This document shows positions 1 to 10,470 of a stretch of DNA of 64,000 nucleotides, one piece after another. The stretch spans positions 25,819,914-25,883,913 of the forward strand of contig CM034312.1 in assembly GCA_019925795.1 (NCBI GenBank), written 5' to 3'. The DNA is from Dendrobium chrysotoxum (taxonomy: Eukaryota > Streptophyta > Magnoliopsida > Asparagales > Orchidaceae). The notes below the pieces were generated by a model. That model was not told the DNA's origin. It was given only the letters and a program-made list of their open reading frames with translations, and did not search any database. Position numbers and translations under genes: made by a program. Position 1 is the stretch's first letter. Every line of letters starts with the position of its first letter.

Positions 1-1385
1 TGTTTCCTTAGGGACAATAGCCTCAGAGAGCTCATCAATAAATGGTTAAGCCGGCCGACCTCTTCTTCAGCATAATTGTGGGGAAAAACTTCATGCCGCT
101 AGGCCTGGCATTGAAGACAGATTGTAAGAAAGCCCTGAAAAGTACTAAAGTTAAAAGTACATAGTTAATATAATAAATAAAAAACACAAGCAGCTAAGCT
201 CACCAAGCTAAACGTTAAGTAGTATGGGCAATTTGAAGTGAATAGCTTAGTTGACTTAAGTTACTTATAGGTCCGATTATCGAGCCAAGGTGCTTTTTAT
301 GGATTCAATGGAGGCATGGACCGTTGAATTGCCAATCCCAAAGGAATATAATTTAAAAAATCTTCTAGTCCATCCCATAATCAAAGTAGGATACTAGAAT
401 CCTCCAGTTCCTTTCGAAGACAAATATTTTAAGAAAAAAGACCTTTTTCTTCACTTGAAAATATGGAAGACAAGTTCAATGATCAGGCAATACCATTTTG
501 CTCAAGAATTGAGTCATAGCAAGAAAAAGAGAAACCAAATTCAAAGTAATTTGGGCAAGAATGAGTGACTGTAAATTCAAGATGTTGATGGTTGAAGAAA
601 TAAAGGTCATTAAACAAAATTTAAAGTGGTTGGCGGAAAAACAAAACTTTGCCACAATGAAAAGAGTTCTAGGCACTTCTATGAAGATGGATTCTAAAAG
701 CCAATTCATTGGGAACTTTTATAAAGTTACATGACCAAACCAAACTCTATCATGATCAGAATGCTTGATTCCATTCTAGCATACACAAAAATAATAATGA
801 AATCCATTAAATTTTCCTTTGCCATCTTTCTTGAATTGAACAGTCGAACAGAAGTAATTCTAAGTCAAGGAGAATAATAGAGAACTCACTCTCCACTATC
901 TAATTTATAAAAAAAACAATGATTGGAAACAATGCACTTTACACTACTCCCTTGGACATTGTGAAGTGCTTCAGCTCTGAAGCGACCCTAACTCTTTAAG
1001 AATTTTGTGATGCAATCAAATCAATTTAAGGCATGCGGTGGATTATGAAAACTCGGACACACATCAAATTAATCATTCAACTTTGAAAAAATGATCAATC
1101 AACTTAGTATATTATTAAAATTGAGTTATATTAGAAGAACAATCATGAATATATTAATGTTCTCAAAAATATTATTCCAAAAAAGATCAAACATAACATT
1201 ATAAAAACTAGAAGGTGAAATTGAATCTAGCTTGTCTATCTAATCCTAGAATCATAAGCTCTAGCAACCAAACAAGCATGATAATTGTGATCCTTTGTTT
1301 GCTAAAAAGTGATGGCTTGGAATGCTAAAACACAAAATTCATAATTTGGGAAAATTGTTAGTTTCATTGCTATAGCTCTAAAATG
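1..1385. other. unassigned AT-rich DNA
   Basis: No gene is supported here. Short open frames are not conserved-looking, and no exon of the lumazine synthase gene at 5529-6884 is recognisable on the minus strand. The first 130 bases are less AT-rich but matched nothing I know. Confidence 0.5.
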
Positions 1386-1610
1386 ACAGCCTTTTGATGA
1401 CTTGGTTAGAATAGTAGATGTATTAGATCTTTCCTATGTTAAAAAAGGTAGAGATAAATTTAAAAAGACTAGGTTAGAAAGTATTAGAAATGACTTTTTT
1501 TATTAGATTAATAATTTGAATATTAATAGGATATAATGGAAAAAAAAAAAGATTCATGTAACCGACCCCACGGAATGGGGTAAAATTTTGATGTTGTTGT
1601 ACTGCTATAG
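1386..1610 (+). mobile_element. RTE LINE 3'-end remnant
   Basis: This is the C-terminal tail of an RTE-clade reverse transcriptase on the plus strand. A shifted frame still shows LDLSYVKKGR, then KKTRLESIRND and IHVTDPTEWG. These match the tail of the three minus-strand LINEs in this window (LDLTYVKKGRGRPKKTWLENIRND there). It ends in a short TTG-rich tail (gttgttgtac). Stops, A-runs and frameshifts make it an old fossil, and it is the only RTE copy here in the plus orientation. Confidence 0.7.
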
Positions 1611-2375
1611 CTCTTATCTCGTCCATCTCTTATCTCGTCCATCTGAGTAGAGTAGACATTCAAAATTCAGGAATCACTAAAATGCCAATATTGAAGTCGC
1701 TGCAATAGGTGGCTAGATAAATTCTTTCTACCACTCCATGAATAAAAGAACACGTTTTCTGATTCTCAATTAGAAGGCTCGCCTCAAGCTGATTTATTAT
1801 GATTGGCTCAATTCTTTAATGTTCAATGATATTTGGCTTGGCTCGGTTGGTCTTGGGGTAGCATTAAAGTCCTTCATCTTCATTGTTCTCTCAATATATC
1901 AAAAAATTAATGGAGGCTCTATAGTTAGATGCACTCCTTCTTCCCTCATAATCAAGTTGGGCACAAACCTCTGTGACTTGAGTTTCAAACCCAACTACTC
2001 TCTACTTCAATAGATATATCTCCTCCTTTTGTCTAGCAAGAGGCTATGCTTCCTCTTCAATAACAATTTCATCAAGGATTCGTATGCCACCATCACCCAG
2101 ATGATGTACTCTATATCTCATATACTCTCCTAAGCTATCACATTCTGATTGTTCATAGATTCCCCAATTAAGTGCTAGTCAATGTCAGAATTGAGAAGCC
2201 TATGACAATAGTGTTAATAGAGAGAGCAACAATGATTTTGTATCGAGAATTTTCCTCAATCAAAATCAAGGAATTACTTTTACATGAAGTAGGGGGAAGA
2301 CGAGGGGTCATGATTAATGTCCATCTCCAAGGATATCTACTAGAAGAGAGGAATTTATTGTAGTAGACACTTCAA
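1611..2375. other. unassigned DNA
   Basis: No gene, repeat or transposon end is recognised in this stretch. It lies between two RTE LINE copies of opposite orientation. Confidence 0.45.
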
Positions 2376-3768
2376 TTGAAGCAACAACAACAACAACAAC
2401 ATCAAGCCTTTGTCCCACTACGTGGGGTCAACTACATGAATCCTTTTTCTGCATTGTGTCCTGTTAAAAATCAAATTCTTATTTAAATCTAATAAAGAAA
2501 GATCATTTCTAATATTTTCTAACCAAGTCTTTTTAGGTCTACCTCTACCTTTCTTAACATAAGTCAAATCTAATACCTCTACTTTCCTAACGGGGTCATC
2601 GGAAGGCCGTCGTTTTATGTGACCAAACCATCTAAGGAGACTCTCTCTAATCTTATCTTCTACTAGAGCTACTCCAACCTTTTCACGTATATGCTCATTT
2701 TGTATCCTATCTCTAAGGGTAAAGCCACTCATCCACCTGAGCATCCTCATCTCTACAACACTTAACTTAGTATTATGCTTCTCTTTTAATGGCCAACATT
2801 CAGCACCATAAAGCATTGCAGGTCTCACCACCATCTTATAGAATTTTTTCTTAAGTTTGAGGGGTATTTTTCTATCACAAAACAAACCCGATGCATTCCT
2901 CCACTTCAACCATCCAACTTGAATTCTGCTAATAATATCCCCATCTATTTCACCATCACTCTGAACAATAGATCCAAGATATTTAAAATGTGTACTCTGA
3001 TTAATGACTTGATTGTCCAAAGTCACAATCCCCTCACTAAGTCTATTACTACTAAAATTACACTCCATATATTCCGTTTTAAATCTACTCAAGCGAAAAC
3101 CTTTAGACTCTAAGGTTGACCTCCATAATTCAAGTTTACCTTCAACTCCCTCTCTAGTCTTATCAACAAGAAGAATATCATCAGCAAAAAGCACACACCA
3201 AGGTACATCCTCTTGCAAATGTCTAGTGAGAACATCCATGACTAAAGCAAAAAAGATATGGGTTTAAGGCTGATCCTTGATGTAATCCAACCGAAATAGG
3301 AAAATACTTGGTCAAACCACCTTGTGTTTGAACACAAGTAATAGCTCCTGCATACATATCTTTAATGATTTGAATATAAGTGTTATTAACTCCTTTCTTT
3401 TCGAGAACTCTCCATCGCACTTCTCTTGGAACTTTATCATATGCTTTTTCTAAATCAATAAATATCAAATGTAGATCCTCCTTATTCTCTCTATATTTCT
3501 CCATCAAACCTCTCAATAAATGTATGGCTTCCATAGTAGACCTACCCGGCATGAATCCAAATTGATTTTGAGAAACATTAGTATCACGCCGCAACCTACG
3601 CTCCATAACTCGCTCTCATAATTTTAAAGTATGACACATCAACTAAATTCCTCTAGAATTCACACAATCTTGTGCATCACCTTTATTTTTAAAAATAGGA
3701 ATTAACACACTCATTCTCCACTCATCTGGCATCTTTTTAGTCTTCAAAACAGTATTAAAAATTGGGGA
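2376..3768 (-). mobile_element. RTE-clade LINE, 5'-truncated (LINE 1)
   Basis: A non-LTR retrotransposon on the minus strand. Its 3' end carries the (TTG)n tail, seen on the plus strand as caacaacaacaacaacaac at about 2382, followed by the 3'-UTR block tcccactacgtgggg found in all three minus-strand copies. Only the RT region and C-terminal domain remain. The endonuclease half present in the copy at 37870-41009 is absent, so it is 5'-truncated as is usual for LINEs. Its 5' junction falls in a 16-bp duplicated stretch next to gypsy gag sequence. No clear target-site duplication was found. Confidence 0.85.
2418..3768 (-). pseudogene. RTE reverse transcriptase (partial, frameshifted)
   Basis: Reverse transcriptase of the RTE LINE, which would copy its own RNA at the target site. 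Reading on the minus strand: the finger region (DEWRMSVLIPIFKNKGDAQD, near 3640-3740), the palm block with NQFGFMPGRST and DLEKAYDKVPRE, then GLHQGSALNPYLF, the catalytic FADD box in LFADDILLV (about 3170), and a 3' domain ending in RKRIHVVDPT. A frameshift near 3240 separates the GLHQGS block from the FADD block, and stops lie near 3610-3650. The frame from 3239 to 2418 is open for 273 codons. Not functional: no endonuclease and broken. Confidence 0.85.
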
Positions 3769-3784
3769 TATTAAAAATTGGGGA
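3753..3784. repeat. 16-bp perfect tandem duplication at LINE/gypsy junction
   Basis: The 16-mer tattaaaaattgggga occurs twice head to tail (3753-3768 and 3769-3784), exactly where LINE sequence stops and gypsy gag sequence begins. The other LINE copies lack it. Confidence 0.85.
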
Positions 3785-4517
3785 TGTTCCAAAAAGTAGT
3801 CCTTGAACACCCTCCAGCTCCGAATGAGCCGCCTCATGTCTCTCCACTGGTAATGCTTCCCCTCCAAGCATACGTCAGCTGTCGCCAGTCGCTCCTCCTT
3901 CGTCAACCCATTGACAGCAAAATACCTTTCCACCCTGTAGATTCACCCATGTGCATCCTCTCCCTCAAAAATAGGCATCTTTAGCTTCCTTACCCTTGAA
4001 TCTCCTCTGTTCCCCCTGATTCCTCTATAACTTCCCATTCCAGAAGTGGGTGCCCCCCCCCAAGTGTCCTGATCCTCTCTTCCAAGCTCGTACTCAAGCC
4101 CATCATCAAAATTCCCCCTCCATCTTTCAAAATCAACACCTCTTCAGTCATATTCAGCCCCTCTTCTTTCAAAATCAACACTCATTCGATCATACCCAAC
4201 CCCCTCACGTCCCTCCCCATACCTTCTACCTATCTCCTCCCTAGAATTGACTCTATAGGAGGTCTTCTCTCTTCTCCCTCCAAGATCTCCACATCATGAT
4301 CATCCCTCCGGTTGCCGAAATTTACATTTCTTCCTATCGGCGCTTTTGTCTCTAATTCTATCGGTTGGACGTGAAGATCCAACACCTTCTTCATCATCTC
4401 CTCCAGGTTGGAAAATTTATCCTTCATTGATGAAATTCTACCCTCAAACGCCACTTTGATTTGGCACACTTTTCTTTCAAGATGCTCTTCCAAGGCATCA
4501 GCTTTCTTGGCCGCCAT
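3785..4517 (-). pseudogene. gypsy gag (truncated)
   Basis: Capsid-type gag on the minus strand from ATG at 4517 (MAAKKADALEEHLERK). The first ~80 residues look like a coiled coil (EEHLERK, KFSNLEEMMKKVLDL), then a charged Arg/Glu/Gly-rich linker in a second frame, then the retrotransposon gag core with RKLKMPIFEGEDAHGW, ERYFAVNGLTKEER and RSWRVFKDYFLEH. At least one frameshift lies near 4230. The protein stops at the LINE junction, before any zinc knuckle. Family knowledge: this gag core is typical of plant chromovirus-like gypsy elements. Confidence 0.8.
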
Positions 4518-4530
4518 AGGTCCCAAATCG

Positions 4531-4543
4531 TGCTCTGATACCA
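4531..4543 (-). other. primer-binding site (tRNA-Met)
   Basis: TGGTATCAGAGCA on the minus strand, the usual plant LTR-element priming site complementary to the 3' end of initiator tRNA-Met, three bases inside the LTR. Confidence 0.85.
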
Positions 4544-4546
4544 ATT

Positions 4547-5035
4547 TGATAGGAAATAGATGAAATTTCTACCAAATCAGTGAACCGCAAGAAGAATTTG
4601 GGAAGACAAAAACCATAAAACTTTTTATTGCAAGAAATATGAAAGAAAGTAGCAAGATATAGTGGATCTTCAATTGGAGAGGAAGATCTGGCTCTCCCAA
4701 ATCCCTAGCTATCGGTAAGAGCCCTCACAACCTAAAGAAACCTAAATTCATCAAAAATCAGCATGAAGAAGAAACCCTAGCATAAACAAACTACTTAAAT
4801 CATACAAAATATAGTCAATGTCAAAACAGCCCTCCCCCTCTTCCTTTTCCCTCCTAACCAGCCCCTTCTCCTCTTTGAAATTTATCGTGGGCCCAGTCCA
4901 AGAGGGGAGGAGTTACTGCGGCAGGCGAGACTTCTAGGAGGAATCACTGCAGGTGAGCGGGACTTCCAACAGCTATATACAACTGTTGATCCAGGAAGGA
5001 TCGGTTGGACCAGTCCAAGGAGGTCCGGTCTAACA
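4547..5035 (-). repeat. gypsy 5' LTR
   Basis: Minus-strand ends are TGTTAGACCGG at 5035 and CCTATCA at 4547, giving the TG...CA form. The primer-binding site follows within a few bases. The opposite LTR is not in the window, so the boundary rests on the TG/CA ends and the PBS alone. Confidence 0.7.
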
Positions 5036-5528
5036 AAATACAGTCATAAGAAATCTTAAAAATATTTTTCCAAGAATGGAAGTTTAGCTAGCCTCCTAGA
5101 AAAGCATTTTAATGAATTTTAACTTTCTTATAAATAATTATTTATTTTAATTATTCACAAATTTATTAAGATTATGATATAAATTATAATTGTATAAAAT
5201 TCATAATAATATCTACTTTTTGGCATTCGATCCATTCATATAATTGACAACAACTTTTTACCAAATAGTCAAAACTCTTACAATACTTTAGGTAGCAACC
5301 TTAACATAATTTTACCAAACATTCATATGCTTTATTCAAAAGAACAACATAACAAATCATTATATAGCATGGCAAAACACAACAGATGATAATCATGCTA
5401 AATAAAGCCTTACAGGCATTTGCAATTCTTTTTCATTTTATTCTCAAAATTATGATACAAAAACATAGAAATAGGGTCTCCTGAAAAAATAAAAAAGAAA
5501 CTTAAAATAATTCTGAAAGAAATGTTAC
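5036..5528 (-). other. intron 3 of lumazine synthase gene (proximal part)
   Basis: AT-rich DNA after the splice donor GTAACATTTC at 5528 (minus strand). No coding sequence is seen. The gypsy LTR begins about 490 bases into this intron. The next exon was looked for to the left edge of the window and not found. Confidence 0.6.
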
Positions 5529-6884
5529 TGTAACATCTTCTTCTTTGACTGAATATTGCTTGAAAGTCTGTAAAGCTCCCTCCAATAATGAATTTGTGAT
5601 GATCTCATTAAACCGTGCCACAACCTTCGAGGAAAACCAAATAGATGAGATAATCAAAATTAGTCATCACCAGAATGCAATAGGTTCAACATTCTCCTAA
5701 AGACCTATTTGTTTTGACTTTACAGGTAAGGTTACTCTTGCAAGACATAGAGGGAGGGAGATTAGGTAATGCAAATGCAAAGTTGTAAAGGTACACAACT
5801 CTCTTGGGCCTGTTGGTTGGGAGCTTTGACTACCAACTAAGAGGTCTTGAATTCGAGTCTTGCGTATATGATGTATATGTAAGTTTGACTTAATTAGCCT
5901 AAATATCCAAAAAAAAAGTAGTAAAGGTAAAAGGGTGTAGTAAAGAGGTAGCAAAGCCAGATTGTTAATCCGTTAACTTGTTGAAACCATAAAACTTCTT
6001 AGAAAAGATTCTTCCAAAATTATAAGAGAAAGCAGTTGTCAAGGCGTTGGCTGACAATAAGCAAGGATGTTGATGGAAAGCATTAAAGGACAGTAGTTGA
6101 GCAAAAAAAAAAAGGGGTGTCGATGGAAATCATTAAAGAACTGTTTGATTTGCTGCAAAACTAACGCAATGTAAATTAGTTCGCGTCACAAAAAAAAAAA
6201 GCCCTAAAAAGCAAATATACAAAGAAAACATTCAACATCAACTTTAATTTAAATCAAACACAAATAAATTTCTTCCTGAAACCGAATGGTACTTCAAAGA
6301 TTCTATATTGCAAAATCTTGAACAACAAAATGGCACGCAAGCAAAATATTTCAAAAAACGTTCATTTCAAGAGTCATAGAAGCATGCTATCAAATAGGCT
6401 ATCTACTGGAGGCAGTAAAACAGAACAAGCAACATTTTGCAGAACCAAACAAAACACAAAGACCTCTACGGATCCACGAACTGCACAACAACTAGAATCA
6501 AGAAAGTGCGCAGTAGCCGGCATTTTTATTCGAATGAACTAGAATAAGACTATTCACCACAGCAAAGCGAAGTCCTTTAGTGTTCGTCACCGATCCCACA
6601 AGATGCCGATTGCCGGCAAAGACCACAACTGGAGACCGAACATTTCTTGTCCGGACCAGGTCAGCTGAAGGAGCTGAGGGTACCAACGTCGAATAATCAA
6701 TGGACCCACGTGATTAGAAAAATGGGAGCAGAGAAGCCGGATACTCACCGCGAAGGTAATGAGACGGGAAAGCTAGGGTTTTGGTAACGGTTTCAGGAAG
6801 AAATTGGGATGATTTGGTGGTCCTTAGCGCTACTGAAGTTGAGGGGAGTAGATGGCCAATTCCTGTTGCGCCCAACGATGACAT
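5529..6884 (-). CDS. COS1: 6,7-dimethyl-8-ribityllumazine synthase, exons 1-3 (3' part not in window)
   Basis: Lumazine synthase condenses 5-amino-6-ribitylaminouracil with 3,4-dihydroxy-2-butanone 4-phosphate, the penultimate step of riboflavin synthesis, in plastids. Exon 1 is 6749-6884 (ATG at 6884, A at -3); it is Ser/Thr-rich with few acidic residues, like a chloroplast transit peptide. It ends at GTGAGTAT. Intron 1 is only 84 nt. Exon 2 is 6558-6664 with NRHLVGSVTNTKGLRFAV; an AG nine bases upstream is an in-frame alternative acceptor. Exon 3 is 5529-5624 with VVARFNEIITNSLLEG and QYSVKEEDVT. The RFNE segment belongs to the substrate-binding site in this family. Splice phases agree (1, 0, 0), giving 113 codons without a stop, about half of a usual plant protein (roughly 220 residues, from general knowledge). 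The catalytic His region and the C-terminus must lie left of the window or be lost. The gene is probably real; whether it is functional is unknown. Confidence 0.85.
5794..5915 (+). mobile_element. tRNA-derived SINE in intron 2
   Basis: A 122-bp element with an A-box-like TGGGCCTGTTGG near 5804 and a B-box-like gaattcgagtc near 5850, at the spacing of a tRNA promoter, ending in an A-run. It is flanked by 14-bp direct repeats, aagttgtaaaggta (5780-5793) and aagtagtaaaggta (5916-5929), 13 of 14 identical. It lies in intron 2 of the lumazine synthase gene, antisense to the gene. It is not a functional tRNA: the cloverleaf does not close. Confidence 0.75.
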
Positions 6885-6992
6885 TCTCTCTATCTCTCTC
6901 TCTTTGGTTCGCTACCGCTCTTTCTCCCACCGCGATCAGCAAAATGGCCGCGGCTTTTTAACCTACTAAGGGCTAACCCTTTTCCGCTTTAA
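6885..6992 (-). promoter_or_regulatory. 5'-UTR / proximal promoter of lumazine synthase gene
   Basis: The 108 bases between the start codon and the Harbinger-like element. On the coding strand they carry a GA-rich run (gagagagatagagagaATG), common in plant 5' leaders. No TATA box is obvious. A CTAGGGTTT-like motif occurs just inside exon 1 on the opposite strand (about 6772). The promoter assignment is positional inference. Confidence 0.4.
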
Positions 6993-7899
6993 GGGTCTGT
7001 TTGGCAAAGTAGATTTAAGTTTAGTTGAATTTAGTAAATTCTATAAATTCAAAGTTTGTAAATTTTGAGGGTATTAAATTTTAAAAATTATTTGATATGA
7101 CAAATATTAAATTCTGTTAAATTTTGAATAATAGTTTGATAATATATTTTAAGATTTATGAAAGTTAGGAATTTAAATGTGAAGAAACAGTATTGAATTA
7201 TATAAAAGAGATAGTTTTAAATTCTAGATAAGTACATATGACATAATAAATCTAAGTTACAATAGAATTGGAAAATCAATAAAGAATACACGATAAACTA
7301 ATATTGATTAAGACACAGATGAACTACTAATTAAGATTACGCTTCAATATCCAAGGAGATTTGATATATCTTGCATGAGAGATAAATTGTGTCACAATGA
7401 TTGATTTTTTTGAATAGCTATTGAAGTCAAAAAATCATAAAATTACTACAAAACGTAATGTAGATTGAAATATTTTCTATGCAAACCAAAATTCTTACCC
7501 GAGCATCAATGGTGATGTTGTGTCTTATAGCTTCACCCTGAATTATTTCTATGATATTGTGTCAAATTGTAGAGGAAGACGAATCGCAGAGGAAGATGCT
7601 TGCTAGAGGAAGGAGCCTAGCGATCACAAAGGAAGGTGAATTGGAGAGGCTGAGGCAGCGAACGAAAGCAATGCATACCCATCGTTGCAGTAGATAAGGG
7701 CATTCGCAGCTACTCCACCACACGAGCACTGCGGGAGAGACTTCTCGTGAGCGTAAATCCCGTTAAATCCGCCAAATCGAGGGATTTACTAAATACGTAA
7801 ATCTGGGATTTACCTAGAATTGGGATTTATGGAGCACTCAAAAACCGTTTGGCAGGATTTATCGTAAATCCGAGCTTAAATCTGATACCAAACAGCTCC
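6993..7899. mobile_element. Harbinger/Tourist-like element upstream of lumazine synthase
   Basis: A 907-bp non-autonomous DNA transposon. Ends: GGGTCTGTTTGG...TAGATTTAAG on the left and, reverse-complemented, GGAGCTGTTTGG...AGATTTAAG on the right. It is flanked by TAA at 6990-6992 and 7900-7902, the 3-bp TWA-type target duplication of this superfamily. No transposase is encoded. The ends resemble those of the element at 43963-44777. It sits 108 bp upstream of the start codon, so it could contribute to or disturb the promoter. Confidence 0.8.
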
Positions 7900-7902
7900 T
7901 AA

Positions 7903-8640
7903 AAATGCAAAAAAATTGGCTTTATCCATCTCATATTATTTATCTCTTAATATACATAATTAAATCAATATTATAATTTTTTCATTTAAAAAATATGATC
8001 AAATTTTCATTTTAATTAAAAACATCATTATGATAGAAATATGAATGATAATCTCTATAATCTTTTGAATACTCAAATAATACAGTTGCTCTCTTTTTTT
8101 ATTTTCATAGAAACTCTATGATAATCTCAAAGCATTTCATAGTAATCACTTTCAACAGCATTTCATTTATATCCCTTTCATGGACCTTCAATTTGAGGAT
8201 AATGTTGATGAATTTTTGTTGTTTAAGTTAAAATGTATTTCTTATACTAAATAATATTAAGGAGATATAAGGAGAATGTTTTACTTGAAAATGAATTAGG
8301 TTCATCCTCATATTCAATGTTTGATCATGTTTAAGGAAAAAAAAAAGAATATCTATTAATTGATGAAATAGTGCTAATTTAACTAAGAATGGGCCATGTG
8401 TGAATTAATAGTTGTTCAATCCAAAATTAATTTTTTATAGATATTATAAGATCAAGTTAGAACTCAACATATTACATAAAGTATATCCATATGATTAAGT
8501 GTTCTCTATTTTATTCTTATTATATGATCATATTTATATTGATCTCAATTGTGATTTGATTGTTTATTTATGACTCCATCCAATAAAAGCCTAGAGGAGG
8601 GACAATTATCATTTCAATCTCAAATCATAATTCAATGTCT
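7903..8640. other. unassigned AT-rich DNA
   Basis: Nothing recognisable; AT-rich with short A/T runs. Confidence 0.45.
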
Positions 8641-10470
8641 TGATAGGTTTGACCTTAGTTGGCCCTAGGGTCCACTCATTCCAAGTTTAACCCTAATCAT
8701 TTAGGGATATCCGTATTTAATATTCCCATCATTGGTTCAATCACATGCTAGTGCATTATAATTGGATAGTGGATCTCTTGAGCTTGATTTGTAAGCACAA
8801 GTTTGATTTTTGTTCAAATTAGCTCTAATATCCCTTAAATATTTTGACCCATATTGTGATTTTAAACTAAATGATCTTGACACCAAGCCAAATCTCTTAT
8901 ATAGTATTTTAATCACCAAACTATAGGTGATTTGATCATAGTTGACTATTGAATTATCTTAGAACTCTTTAAACCCTAGTTTGATCCAATATAAACTAAT
9001 TAGGTCAATTTATCCCAAACCTTAGAATTGGACACTTTAACTTTGGCCAATCCTCTTAATAGGTCCCAATAGATTATCAATGACCTAATAGAGCTAAATA
9101 GACCTTAGGTGTACCTTTACTTGACCCTTTAACCAATTTTATCCTAAATGGACCTTTTTAACTTTATCAAACCAAAATAATCAAAGTGATTAGATTAATT
9201 AAACCTAAGGATTCCAACAATTTTTTTAATAGGTCAACCATACTTGGCGTAACCTTAATTTGCCCTTGATTAGGCCAATTGGTTTACTTAGCACATATTA
9301 AGCCAATTTGACCCCTTAGTCCAGTTTGACTAATTCAATTAAATTCATCCATGAAAATATTTTTAAACACTTAATTGATTAAACATAGGTGAATTGAGCT
9401 TAATTGAGATTTGACTAAGCCCAATTTAGCATATTAATTCATTTGACCTAATTGAACCCTTTAGGAAAATAAATAACCAATTTGATCATATTATTTTGAA
9501 CCAAACCTTCTAATTGATTGAAATGGACTCCTCATAGATGGAATTGAGCCAATTACCTCTTATTTTGGTTTAATTGACTCCAACTAAGTTAACTTGGCCC
9601 AACTAAACCTTATAAGATTTCTTTAACCAAATTAACATCACTTAATCAAATTATTTGGAAAAATCACTTTGGATAATTTCATCATACACCAATTGAGCTA
9701 AATTGACCCTTGATTTGATCCAACTAGCTCAAGTGATATCTTTCACGTAAGGTGAGCCATACATAGTCTTTTTAAACCACTTGGAATAAATTAATCAAAA
9801 TGGTTTAATTGGTTCAAATTGAACATTTCATGGGGTGTCCCTAAGTGGTTAATACACTAAGTGAACCCTAAGACCTATTGAACCTAGCTTGATCAACCCT
9901 TTGACGAAGCTTAATGAAGCCTTAAATCATTTAGAATCACTTGACCCTATTAAACCTAAAATCCTCAATTAACAAAACCATTAGGCCCTAAGGTGTCCAT
10001 AGGTTAGTCACATCCCATTGGCCCTAACTGAACCCCGTGTGTTGGTCAATAGGAGCTATTAAGACCAATTTGATTGAATAAAACAAATTAACCTACCAAG
10101 TTGATCCGTAGGTTTAACCAAATTGGGTCAACTTGACCCAAAAAATCTAATTGGTTCTAATTGAGTCCAATAGCTTCTAATGGCCAAAAACAACTCAATC
10201 TAGTGAATTGATTGGCTATCCAAAACACGCACCAAGCTTAATTAATAGCCCAAGCCCTATGTTAGCTATTAAACTAAGGATAAGTGAGCCATAATCATTC
10301 TTAAAGGATTCCAAAGGAGATTAACCTATTAGCCTTGAACCCAAACACTCAATGGCATCATCTTAGCATCCATGAAGCCTCCATGCTAGCTACTAGCTTT
10401 AAGCTAAGCTAATAAACCATAATTTAGTCTGGGTTAATGTTCAATTTAGGGGGTTAATACAAATGTGATA
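8641..10470. repeat. diffuse short-word repeat region (ttgacc / aattga)
   Basis: For about 1.8 kb the sequence is built largely from repeated short words: ttgacc, aattga, ccaatt, cctaa, aattgagcc. They have no fixed period. Stops occur in all frames, so this is not coding. It may be the non-coding part of a decayed LTR element whose ends I could not find. Confidence 0.45.

Larger units (their letters stand above)
3785..5035 (-). mobile_element. Ty3/gypsy element, 5' part only (5' LTR + gag)
   Basis: Minus-strand gypsy fragment: a 489-bp LTR at 4547-5035, a primer-binding site complementary to initiator tRNA-Met, and most of gag. Everything downstream of gag is missing where LINE 1 begins at 3768. 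It lies in intron 3 of the lumazine synthase gene and in the same orientation as that gene, so it could supply promoter or polyadenylation signals to it. That effect is inference. Confidence 0.8.

Noticed and set aside
476..709. 77-codon minus-strand frame as an exon
   Set aside because: Does not resemble the missing lumazine synthase exons or any transposon protein; typical accidental frame in AT-rich DNA.
5794..5870. Possible tRNA gene
   Set aside because: A-box and B-box are degenerate, the arms do not pair, and an A-tail plus flanking duplication show a SINE.
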